A DNA stretch of 37,716 nucleotides from Actinomycetes bacterium (GTDB taxonomy: Bacteria > Actinomycetota > Acidimicrobiia > Acidimicrobiales > JAMCQF01): contig JAJZBS010000016.1 in assembly GCA_021851885.1 (NCBI GenBank), positions 1 to 37,716 on the forward strand, given 5' to 3'. Position 1 is the stretch's first letter. Each line of letters starts with the position of its first letter. The notes under the pieces are model-generated. The model did not search any database. It had not been told where the DNA came from and was given only the letters and a program-made list of their open reading frames with translations. A program made the position numbers and the translations under genes. Below are positions 15,302-23,343 of the stretch, in pieces.

Positions 15302-15913
15302 ATGGACAGCCAGGGCTGGGACGATCGCTACGCCAATGCTGACCTCGTCTGGTCTGCAGAGCCGAACATCTTCGTCGCCGAGATCGCCGGCGGCCTGCCG
15401 CCCGGCCGGGCGCTCGATCTCGCATGTGGAGAGGGCCGCAACGCCATCTGGCTGGCAAAGCACGGCTGGTCGGTCACCGGTGTCGACTTCTCGGCCGTCG
15501 GCATCGACAAGGGCCGGCGCCTTGCCGCCGCGGCGGGCGTCGAGGTCGCTTGGGAGCAGCACGACATCGTCACCTGGGAGCCTGCGGCCCACACCTTCGA
15601 TCTCGTCGTCACCGCCTACCTCCATCTGGTCGCCCCGGACATGGCCCGCGTCCTCGCTCACGCCGCCGGCGCGCTCGCCGGCGGCGGGTACCTGCTCGTC
15701 GTCGGACACGCCCTTGCCAACCTGCATGACGGCCACGGTGGCCCCCAGGAGCCGGCTGTCCTCTACGACCCGGACGACCTGGCCGGATGGCTCACGGCCG
15801 CCGGTCTTTCGATAGAGCGCGCCGAGCACGTGACCCGGGACATCGGCACGCCGGAGGAACCCCGCCGCGCCATCGACGCCCTCGTTCTCGCCAAGCGCCT
15901 TCCCTCGCCGTAG
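15302..15913 (+). CDS. Class I SAM-dependent methyltransferase
   Basis: This encodes 203 residues from ATG 15302 with AAGGAGG at 15285-15291. Motif I is DLACGEGRNAIWLA (39-52), the acidic ribose-binding end of strand 2 is VTGVDFS, and the motif II/III region is DIVTW and FDLVVTAYLHL. The layout resembles small TehB-like or thiopurine-like methyltransferases that act on small toxic molecules. The substrate is not predictable. It diverges from the ArsB/NhaD-like permease, so a joint detoxification role is conceivable but unproven. Confidence 0.88.
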   Translation: MDSQGWDDRYANADLVWSAEPNIFVAEIAGGLPPGRALDLACGEGRNAIWLAKHGWSVTGVDFSAVGIDKGRRLAAAAGVEVAWEQHDIVTWEPAAHTFDLVVTAYLHLVAPDMARVLAHAAGALAGGGYLLVVGHALANLHDGHGGPQEPAVLYDPDDLAGWLTAAGLSIERAEHVTRDIGTPEEPRRAIDALVLAKRLPSP

Positions 15914-15940
15914 GTCGCCCACCGCGGGCCGGCATCTGGC

Positions 15941-17593
15941 TCAGCCGGAGCGGCGGACGAGCACACCGGGATTGAGGATCCACCCCGGATCGAGAACCTG
16001 CTTGACATCGGCAAGCGACTGTCGGAACAGCCGAGGGACCTGCCTGTCGTACCAGGGGGAATGGACGCGCCCGACCGCGTGATGGTGTGTGATGGTCCCG
16101 CCGGCTGCGAGGATCGCCTCGGAGGCGGCAGCCTTGACGTCGTCCCACACCGCGACCTCGGAACCGGGACGCGCCGGGGCCAGCACCGTGTAGTAGGGGG
16201 CGGCGCCGTCCGGGTAGACGTGCGTCAAGCGGCACGAGACGACCGCGGCCCCAAAGGCGACCGGGTCCAGCACGCCTGCCACCGCAGCGCGCACGGCCTC
16301 GTCGAGAGCGTCGAGGCGGTCCCAGGTCACCGCCGTCTCGAAGGTCTCGCAGAGGATCCCCGCAGTGACGAGCGCGTCTCGCACGTAGGGAGCCCGCAGG
16401 AAGGCAGATCTCCACCTCCTGGTCTCGTCGCCGTCCTCTTGGCCATCGCCTCCACCGCCCGGGGACAGCCGGGCCACGCCACCATGGTCGGCGCAGATCT
16501 CTACGGCCCGGTCACACCACGGGGCGACGGGATGGTCCGCGGACTCGAACCCGACGAGCAAGATCGCAGCGCTTCCGTCCCCGACACCGGAGATGAGCGC
16601 TTCCATCGGGTCGAGCAGCCGGCAGTTCGACGGGAACAGGTCGGCCTGCGCGATCCCGCGCGCCGCGACCACGGCCGAGGAGAAGGTGGGGAACAAGACG
16701 GCTTCTGCCGTCTGGAAGGTCGGGCGTTCGTGCAGGCGCACCCACACTTCCGTGACGATCCCGAGAGCTCCTTCGGATCCGAGGAAAAGCCGGTCCGGCG
16801 AGGGCCCGGCACCGGTCGCGGGCAGGCGGCGTGTTGCCACGACGCCTGACGGCGTCACGACCCGAAGGCCTTCGACGACATCGTCGATGTGCGTCAGACG
16901 CGTCGCGAAGTGCCCACCGGACCGGGTCGCCACCCAGCCTCCGATCGTCGACACTTCGAAGCTCTGGGGGAAGTGCCGCAGCGTCAGGTTCCCACCGGCC
17001 GCGCGCAGCTGTCCTTCGATGGCGGGACCCAGCGCCCCCGCTTGGATGCGGGCCGCCCGCGAGACCGGTTCGACTTCCAGGACGCGGCCCGCCGCCGACA
17101 TGTCGATCGTCACCGCGGCCGCATAGCCATCCCCGACATCCGGCTCCACGCCGCCGACGACACTGCTGCCCCCGCCATAGGGGATTGCCGCGGCGTTGAC
17201 CTGCGTGCACCAATCCAGCACCGCCGCCACCTCTTGTTCGTCGCGCGGGAAGACGACGTGGTCGGGGGGGTGACGGAGCTCCCCTTTGAGAGCGCGCACG
17301 ACATCGCGATACGCCTTCCCGAAGCTGTGACTCGCGCGGGTCCACGGGTCCGACCGCGTGATATCCGCAAGCGCCGCGGGCACCTTGACGCGGGGAGTGG
17401 CGAGAGCGAGACCCGACACGGGTGGCGGGACCACCGGCGTGAGCTCACGACCGAAGTGCGCGGCGAGCGGGGCGACGATCTGGTCTCGTTCGCCCGGAGT
17501 CAGGTCGCCGTCCTCGTAACCCCAGCCCCACCACTTCCGTCTCCGGCCGGCTTGCTCATCGGGCTGGCCCGCTGTGACCCATGGCACCGCCAC
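15941..17593 (-). CDS. FAD-binding oxidase resembling alkyldihydroxyacetonephosphate synthase (AGPS)
   Basis: This encodes 550 residues from a GTG start. The N-terminus (KWWGWGYED) is typical of AGPS-like proteins. A PCMH-type FAD domain follows, with IPYGGGSSVVGGVE (137-150), SFEVSTIGGWVATRSGGH and GSEGALGIVTEVWV. The cap domain ends with THHHAVGR (502-509); the triple His corresponds to the catalytic His-rich loop of AGPS. The C-terminus DPGWILNPGVL is the FAD-oxidase-4 ending. AGPS forms the ether bond of ether lipids, but many actinobacterial homologs have unknown 2-hydroxyacid or lipid substrates. The start lies only 37 bp from the divergent glnD start, so the two promoters share a very small space. 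Confidence 0.88.
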   Translation of the reverse strand: MAVPWVTAGQPDEQAGRRRKWWGWGYEDGDLTPGERDQIVAPLAAHFGRELTPVVPPPVSGLALATPRVKVPAALADITRSDPWTRASHSFGKAYRDVVRALKGELRHPPDHVVFPRDEQEVAAVLDWCTQVNAAAIPYGGGSSVVGGVEPDVGDGYAAAVTIDMSAAGRVLEVEPVSRAARIQAGALGPAIEGQLRAAGGNLTLRHFPQSFEVSTIGGWVATRSGGHFATRLTHIDDVVEGLRVVTPSGVVATRRLPATGAGPSPDRLFLGSEGALGIVTEVWVRLHERPTFQTAEAVLFPTFSSAVVAARGIAQADLFPSNCRLLDPMEALISGVGDGSAAILLVGFESADHPVAPWCDRAVEICADHGGVARLSPGGGGDGQEDGDETRRWRSAFLRAPYVRDALVTAGILCETFETAVTWDRLDALDEAVRAAVAGVLDPVAFGAAVVSCRLTHVYPDGAAPYYTVLAPARPGSEVAVWDDVKAAASEAILAAGGTITHHHAVGRVHSPWYDRQVPRLFRQSLADVKQVLDPGWILNPGVLVRRSG

Positions 17594-17619
17594 AACGCTA
17601 GTGACATCCGGTCAGGTGC

Positions 17620-17625
17620 TACCCT
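17620..17625 (+). promoter_or_regulatory. Candidate -10 box for a leaderless glnD transcript
   Basis: TACCCT ends 5 nt before ATG 17631, which would place the start site on or next to the start codon. No ribosome-binding site is seen and no good -35 lies at normal spacing, so support is modest. Confidence 0.3.
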
Positions 17626-17630
17626 GATCT

Positions 17631-20084
17631 ATGTCGCGTGACACGCCCGCCTCTGTGGGCGACCAGGCGAACGGCAGCTCCTTGAAGGCCAGGAGAGATG
17701 CGCTGGTCGCGCGTTCCGAGCTGCAGGGTCTGGCGTTCTGCCATGCCTACGCCGATGCCGCCGACGACTGGCTCGGCCATCTCTTCGGCGCTGCGGTCGC
17801 CGGCGATCCACGCGGGCTCGCCCTGATCGCGGTCGGCGGCTACGGGCGTCGCGAGCTGTGCCCGGGAAGCGACCTCGACGTCGTGCTCGTCCACCATCGT
17901 CGACGCGATCACGCCCGGGTGGCGGAAGCGCTCTGGTACCCGGTCTGGGACCAGGGGATCCACCTCGACCACAGCGTCCGGCGCCCGAGCGACGTCCTCA
18001 CCGTCGCTCGCGACGACCTACGGGCCGCCTTGGGCCTGCTCGACGGCCGTCTCATCACCGGCGACGCCGAGCTCGCGACAGGCCTCCTGGCGACGGCGCA
18101 GGCGAACTGGAGACGGGACGCGCGCCGGTGGCTCGTCACGATGGCCGAGTCGATCGTGTCCCGCCACGCACACCACGGTGACGTGGCATTCCTCTTGGAG
18201 CCGGACCTCAAAGAAGCGCACGGAGGGCTGCGCGACGTGCATGCCCGCCGGGTCGCCATTGCGGCGTCCGGGTCCTGGGCGGACGGTCTCGACGCCGCCG
18301 CTCTCGATGCCGAAGCCGCGGTCCTCCTCCAGGTGCGCGTCGAGCTGCATCGCTGCGCCGGGCGGGCGCTCGACCGGCTCCTTCTCCAAGAGCAAGACCG
18401 GGTCGCAAGCTCCCTCGGCCTGGCAGACGCAGACGCCCTCATGGCCACGGTGGCGGCAGCCGGGCGCAAGATCGCCTGGGAGAGCGACGACGCCTGGCGG
18501 CGGATGACCGGGCGCGTCACCCGGCATCGTCGCCGCCGCGCCTCCTCCGGGCAACAGAGCGGCCCCGGTCCCGACGCCGCCGACATCCCCCCCGGCCTCG
18601 TCGTCGACGACGGCGAGCTCGCCATCGGAAGCGACGCGACGGTCGCGACCCACGCGCGCCGTGCCACCTACGCTCTTCTTGTCACGGCGACATCCGCAGA
18701 GACCGGACTGCCGATCTCGCGTGCTCTCCTCTCCGAGCTGTCGCGCGCGATGGAGGCACCCCGGGGGGTCTGGCCGGACGAGCTACGGGACAACCTCGTC
18801 CGGGTCCTTGGCGCCGGGCACGCCGGCCTCGACGCCATGGAGGCACTCGACCAGTCGGACCTGCTCGTCCGGATCCTTCCCGAATGGCGCGGCGTGCGGA
18901 ACCGGCCCCAGCGCAACGCCTATCACCGCTTCACCGTCGACCGGCACCTTCTCGAGACGGCGGCGAACGCGGCGAAGCTCTGCGACCAGGTGGAGCGACC
19001 GGACCTCCTCCTGATCGGCTGCCTCCTGCACGACATCGGCAAGGGGAACCCAACAGACCGACCGAGCGCTACGACGACGACCGGCGATCACACCGACGTC
19101 GGCGTCGTCTTGATGGAGGAGATGGCGCGGCGCATGGGGTTCTCTGCCCCAGACGTGGCGGTGCTGACCCAACTGGTCCGCCTCCATCTCCTTCTGCCCG
19201 ACACGGCGACGCGGCGCGATCTCTCAGATCCGGCGACGATCGATCGGGTCGCCGCGGCGGTCGGGGACCGGACCACCCTCGACCTTCTCGCCGCCTTGAC
19301 CGAAGCCGACAGCCTTGCGACAGGACCCGCGGCGTGGGGTCCCTGGAAGGCCGGCCTTGTCGCAGACCTTGTCCGCCGCACGAGGCTCCGCCTGGCCGGC
19401 CACGTCGAGGTGCCGGGGCCGTCGCTGCCGACGGAGGAGCACCGGCGTCTCATGGCCGACGAGCGCCTGCACATCGTCGCCGATGGATCCCAGGTCACCG
19501 TCGTCGCTCCCGACCGGCCGGGACTCCTTGCCGCGGTCGCCGGCACGCTTGCGCTCCACGGGCTCGACGTGCGCTCTGCCGACGCCGGAGGTGAGGGTTC
19601 GATGGCCGTCGAGGTCTTCGTGGTCAACGCCAGCCACGGGCGTTGGCCAGACTGGTCCGCGATCGCCACCGACGTCGAGGCGGCAATCCAGGGGCGTCTC
19701 GACCTCGACCAGCGTCTGGATGAACGTGCCCGCGCGTATGCCAACGGTCCGGCAGCCCTCGTTGCGGATGCGACCCTCAAGGTGGAGATCGACAACACCG
19801 CCTCGGCGGTGGCAACCGTTGTCGAGGTTCGCGCGCCGGACTCGGTCGGCCTGCTCCACCGCATGACCCGCGCCCTGGCGGTCAGCGGCCTCGACGTCGC
19901 CGCGGCGCGTATCTCGACGCTGGGGTTCGAGGTGGTGGACGCCTTCTACGTCCGGCACCGCGACGGCACGAAGGTGTCGTCCGAGAACGAGATGGCCCGC
20001 ATCGAAGAGAACGTACGCTCCGCTGTGCGCCACCTCGGCGCCGACTCCGGCGCCGACTCCGGCGCCGAGGGCGACGTTAACTGA
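17631..20084 (+). CDS. glnD: Bifunctional PII uridylyltransferase/uridylyl-removing enzyme GlnD
   Basis: This encodes 817 residues, slightly shorter than the ~890 of enterobacterial GlnD. The nucleotidyltransferase core is GGYGRRELCPGSDLDV (69-84), with metal-binding Asp81 and Asp83. An HD hydrolase domain carries LLHDIGKGN (His467, Asp468). Two ACT domains (about 618-690 and 726-800; APDRPGLLAAVAGTL and APDSVGLLHRMTRAL) sense glutamine. It modifies and demodifies the PII protein to report nitrogen status (adenylylation replaces uridylylation in some actinobacteria). In many actinobacteria it follows amtB-glnK; here neither neighbour is present. The start shows no ribosome-binding site and may be leaderless. 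Confidence 0.96.
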   Translation: MSRDTPASVGDQANGSSLKARRDALVARSELQGLAFCHAYADAADDWLGHLFGAAVAGDPRGLALIAVGGYGRRELCPGSDLDVVLVHHRRRDHARVAEALWYPVWDQGIHLDHSVRRPSDVLTVARDDLRAALGLLDGRLITGDAELATGLLATAQANWRRDARRWLVTMAESIVSRHAHHGDVAFLLEPDLKEAHGGLRDVHARRVAIAASGSWADGLDAAALDAEAAVLLQVRVELHRCAGRALDRLLLQEQDRVASSLGLADADALMATVAAAGRKIAWESDDAWRRMTGRVTRHRRRRASSGQQSGPGPDAADIPPGLVVDDGELAIGSDATVATHARRATYALLVTATSAETGLPISRALLSELSRAMEAPRGVWPDELRDNLVRVLGAGHAGLDAMEALDQSDLLVRILPEWRGVRNRPQRNAYHRFTVDRHLLETAANAAKLCDQVERPDLLLIGCLLHDIGKGNPTDRPSATTTTGDHTDVGVVLMEEMARRMGFSAPDVAVLTQLVRLHLLLPDTATRRDLSDPATIDRVAAAVGDRTTLDLLAALTEADSLATGPAAWGPWKAGLVADLVRRTRLRLAGHVEVPGPSLPTEEHRRLMADERLHIVADGSQVTVVAPDRPGLLAAVAGTLALHGLDVRSADAGGEGSMAVEVFVVNASHGRWPDWSAIATDVEAAIQGRLDLDQRLDERARAYANGPAALVADATLKVEIDNTASAVATVVEVRAPDSVGLLHRMTRALAVSGLDVAAARISTLGFEVVDAFYVRHRDGTKVSSENEMARIEENVRSAVRHLGADSGADSGAEGDVN

Positions 20085-20140
20085 CACGGACGTCCTGGTA
20101 ACCTGGTTGCCGGTTCACCGGGAGACGGAAAGCGAGAAGC

Positions 20141-21379
20141 GTGCCGGACACTTTCGCGCCGATAGACCGTAGGCCGTCACGTGGGCGCCACGCGCGCTCG
20201 CGCGATGTCCGCTCGACCCGCAGAAAGGCCGCGCGGGCATCGCATCCGGTGCGCGCGACCGCATCGGTCGTGCTCACCCTCGCCGTCGGCGTCGGCGCCG
20301 TCGGCGCCGGAGTCGCCTACGTCGCCCTCAACCCGCCGGCGAGGAGTGCACTGACCACCTCACTGCCGGAGGCACAGACCCTCGTCGCCCATCCGGGGCC
20401 GATCACGGTCACGTGGGTCACCCCCCAGCAGGGGGCGACGGGAGTCCCGTCGGACACGGCGATCGCCGTGCACTTCGCGACGCCGCTGGCAAGCAGCGTC
20501 GTTGACCCGACTCTGTCTCCGCCGGTTGCCGGGAGCTGGCAGCAGCTCGGGGCCGCGACGCTCCAGTTCACCCCGCAAGCGCCCCTCGTCCCCGGGTCGA
20601 CAGAGACGGTGAGCTTGCCCCAAGGCCAGATCGCGGGCGCCGGCCGGAGCGCCCAGACCCTCGCTCAGCCGTTCTCGGCCCAGTTCACCGTCGCCCCTGG
20701 CTCGACGCTCCGTCTCCAACAGCTCCTCGCCCAGCTCGGCTACCTGCCGGTCACCTGGACGCCGTCGACGACGACGCCCGCCAGCCCGGCGGCGGCCGCC
20801 AGCCCCCAGCCGGGGAACTTCGCTTGGCGCTGGCCATCCACCCCACCTGCCCTCGAAGCCCTATGGCAGCCCGGTGCCGACAACGTCATGGTCCAGGGCG
20901 CGGTCATGGCCTTCGAGAACGACAACGGCCTTACGACCGACGGGATCCCGGGCCCTCAGGTGTGGACGGCGCTCCTCGCCGACGCGGCCGCGGGTAAGGG
21001 GAGCTCGTTCGGTTACAGTTTCGTCCTGACGTCCAAGGCCCTGCCCGAGACGCTCAACCTCTGGCACGACGGCCAGATCGCGGTGACGTCCCCGGCGAAC
21101 ACGGGCATACCCGCGTCACCGACGCCCGACGGCACGTGGCCGGTCTACCTGCGATACAGGACGACGACGATGAGCGGTGTCAACCCGGACGGGACGCCGT
21201 ACCACGATACGGGTGTCCCCTGGGTCAGCTACTTCCACGGAGGCGATGCCGTCCACGGCTTCTTGCGTGCAAGCTACGGGAGCCAGCAGAGCCTTGGATG
21301 CGTCGAGCTGCCCTACGCCGTCGCCGGGCAGGTCTGGCCGCTCATGGAGATCGGCACGCTCGTCAGCGTCACGGGCTGA
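20141..21379 (+). CDS. L,D-transpeptidase (YkuD) with peptidoglycan-binding-like domain
   Basis: This encodes 412 residues from a GTG start. A basic cytoplasmic tail is followed by one TM anchor (~43-67) and an Ig-like domain of the type found in mycobacterial Ldt proteins (GPITVTWVTPQQGATGVPSD). A Pro/Ala-rich linker, a PG_binding_1-like segment (VMAFENDNGLTTDGIPGPQV) and the YkuD catalytic domain follow. The active-site signature is His372 in AVHGF and Cys387 in SLGCVELP. It would form 3-3 cross-links in peptidoglycan outside the membrane. Its 3' end overlaps the convergent ABC exporter gene by 11 bp. Confidence 0.92.
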   Translation: MPDTFAPIDRRPSRGRHARSRDVRSTRRKAARASHPVRATASVVLTLAVGVGAVGAGVAYVALNPPARSALTTSLPEAQTLVAHPGPITVTWVTPQQGATGVPSDTAIAVHFATPLASSVVDPTLSPPVAGSWQQLGAATLQFTPQAPLVPGSTETVSLPQGQIAGAGRSAQTLAQPFSAQFTVAPGSTLRLQQLLAQLGYLPVTWTPSTTTPASPAAAASPQPGNFAWRWPSTPPALEALWQPGADNVMVQGAVMAFENDNGLTTDGIPGPQVWTALLADAAAGKGSSFGYSFVLTSKALPETLNLWHDGQIAVTSPANTGIPASPTPDGTWPVYLRYRTTTMSGVNPDGTPYHDTGVPWVSYFHGGDAVHGFLRASYGSQQSLGCVELPYAVAGQVWPLMEIGTLVSVTG

Positions 21380-23297
21380 CCCCGGCGGCTCCCCTGTCCT
21401 CGCCGGCCCCGGTGCCGGCCGGATCGTCGCTTCGCGGGCGATCCGGGGCGAATTGCGTGCGGTAGAGGTCCTCGTAGACCCCGCCCGCCACGACGAGCTC
21501 GTCGTGGGTCCCCCGCTCGACGATCCGGCCCCTGTCGATGACGAGGATCGTGTCGGCCCCGCGCACCGTCGACAGCCGGTGGGCAATGACGATCGACGTC
21601 CGTCCGGCAAGGGCCGCTTCGAGAGCTCGCTGCACCGCTGCTTCCGACTCGGAGTCGAGGTGCGCCGTCGCCTCGTCGAGGACGACGACGTCGGGGCTCT
21701 TCAGCAGGAGGCGCGCCAGCGCGATCCGCTGCTTCTCCCCGCCTGAAAGGCGGTAGCCACGTTCTCCCACGAGCGTGTCGAGGCCCTCGGGAAGTGCGTC
21801 GACGAGATCGAGGACCTGCGCCGCAGCCAGGGCGGCACGCATCTCGTCGTCCGTCGCGTCGGGGCGCGCGTAGAGGAGGTTCGAACGGATCGTCTCGTGG
21901 AAGAGGTGGGCGTCTTGGGTGACCACTCCGACGGCGTCCCGAAGCGAGGCCTCCGTCGCGTCCCGCACGTCGACTCCGTTGATCCGCACCGCGCCGCGCC
22001 GCACGTCGTAAAGCCGGGGGATCAGGGACCCGATGGTCGTCTTGCCGGCGCCGGTTGGCCCGACCAGGGCCACCATTGCACCGGGCTCGACGGTGAAGTC
22101 GATGTCGTGGAGGACCGTGTTCGGCGGCGTCTTCTCGAGGACTGCCACCGATTCAAGCGAAGCAAGCGACACCTCCTCGGCCACCGGATAACCGAAATCG
22201 ACATGGCTGACCTCGACGCGCGCCGGCCCACGCGGGATCGGCCGCGCATCGGGCTTTTCGGCGATCATCGGCTCCAGATCGAGCACCTCGAAGACGCGGT
22301 CGAATGACACGAGGGCCGTCATGACGTCGACCTGGACGTTGGACAACGCCGTCAGAGGACCGTAGAGGCGGTTGAGGTAGGCGACGAGGGCGACGACAGT
22401 TCCCACGTTGAGTGCCTTGTGGACGGCGAGGAACCCGCCCCAGCCATAGACGAGGGCAGTGGCGAGGGCAGCCGTGAGCATCAGCGCCACGAGGAACAGG
22501 CGGCCGTAGACGGCCTGGGCGACCCCGATATCGCGGACTCGTCCGGCGCGCTCGTCGAATCGCTCGCTTTCGATGGAGCGCCGGCCGAACAGCTTGACGA
22601 GCATGGCACCGGAGACGTTGAAGCGCTCGGCCATCGTCGTGTTCATGTCGGCGTTCAACACATAGCCCTCGCGCGCAAGAGCGCCGAGCCGCCGGCCGAC
22701 GCGGCGAGCCGGGAAGACAAAGGCAGGGAGGATCGCCAGCGATACGAGCGTGATCTGCCACGAGAGCACGAGCATCGCGGCAAGGACGAGTGCGACGCTG
22801 ATGACGTTGGACACGACGTTGGACAGGACGTCGGTGAACGCCTGCTGGGCGCCGATGACGTCGTTGTTCAAGCGGCTGACGAGCGCGCCGGTCTGGGTGC
22901 GGGTGAAGAAGGCGAGCGGCATCTTCTGGACGTGGTCGAAGACCTTCGAGCGCATGTCGAAGATGAGCCCCTCGCCGACCCGCGCAGAGATCCACCTCTC
23001 TGCCAGCGAGAGCCCGGCGCCGACGACGGCGAGCCCGGCGACCACACCCGCGATGACGACGATCAGCGACGTGTCGCGACCGAGGATCCCCCTGTCGATG
23101 ATCTCGCGGTACAAGAGCGGGTTGGCAGCTCCGATCGTCGCGTCGAAGACGATGAGCACGAGGAAGACGGCGAGGATCTTCCGGTAGGGGCGGGCGAAGG
23201 ACCCGATCCTGGCGACTGTCCCGCGGCGCAGTTTGACTGCAGTGACGCTCGGGTCGCGGTGCATGGCACGCAGGACGGGTGCATAAGGGCCTCTCAC
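21369..23297 (-). CDS. ABC exporter, fused TMD-NBD (ABCB/MsbA type)
   Basis: This encodes about 642 residues. An N-terminal six-TM exporter domain is followed by one nucleotide-binding domain: Walker A GPTGAGKTT, Q-loop VVTQDAHLFHETIRSNL, signature LSGGEKQR, Walker B VVLDEATAHLDSES and H-loop IVIAHRLST. All ATPase residues are intact, and a homodimer is expected because no half-partner is adjacent. The substrate is unknown (lipid, drug or peptide). The start is uncertain: GTG 23297, ATG 23264 and ATG 23354 are all in frame. The last would overlap the divergent gene's start, and none has a strong ribosome-binding site. It is divergent from the double-propeller gene. Confidence 0.93.
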   Translation of the reverse strand: MRGPYAPVLRAMHRDPSVTAVKLRRGTVARIGSFARPYRKILAVFLVLIVFDATIGAANPLLYREIIDRGILGRDTSLIVVIAGVVAGLAVVGAGLSLAERWISARVGEGLIFDMRSKVFDHVQKMPLAFFTRTQTGALVSRLNNDVIGAQQAFTDVLSNVVSNVISVALVLAAMLVLSWQITLVSLAILPAFVFPARRVGRRLGALAREGYVLNADMNTTMAERFNVSGAMLVKLFGRRSIESERFDERAGRVRDIGVAQAVYGRLFLVALMLTAALATALVYGWGGFLAVHKALNVGTVVALVAYLNRLYGPLTALSNVQVDVMTALVSFDRVFEVLDLEPMIAEKPDARPIPRGPARVEVSHVDFGYPVAEEVSLASLESVAVLEKTPPNTVLHDIDFTVEPGAMVALVGPTGAGKTTIGSLIPRLYDVRRGAVRINGVDVRDATEASLRDAVGVVTQDAHLFHETIRSNLLYARPDATDDEMRAALAAAQVLDLVDALPEGLDTLVGERGYRLSGGEKQRIALARLLLKSPDVVVLDEATAHLDSESEAAVQRALEAALAGRTSIVIAHRLSTVRGADTILVIDRGRIVERGTHDELVVAGGVYEDLYRTQFAPDRPRSDDPAGTGAGEDRGAAGVSP

Positions 23298-23343
23298 GCG
23301 CAGCAGGCTACCTGCCGTCTCTCCGGAGCTTCCCGAAGGTACC

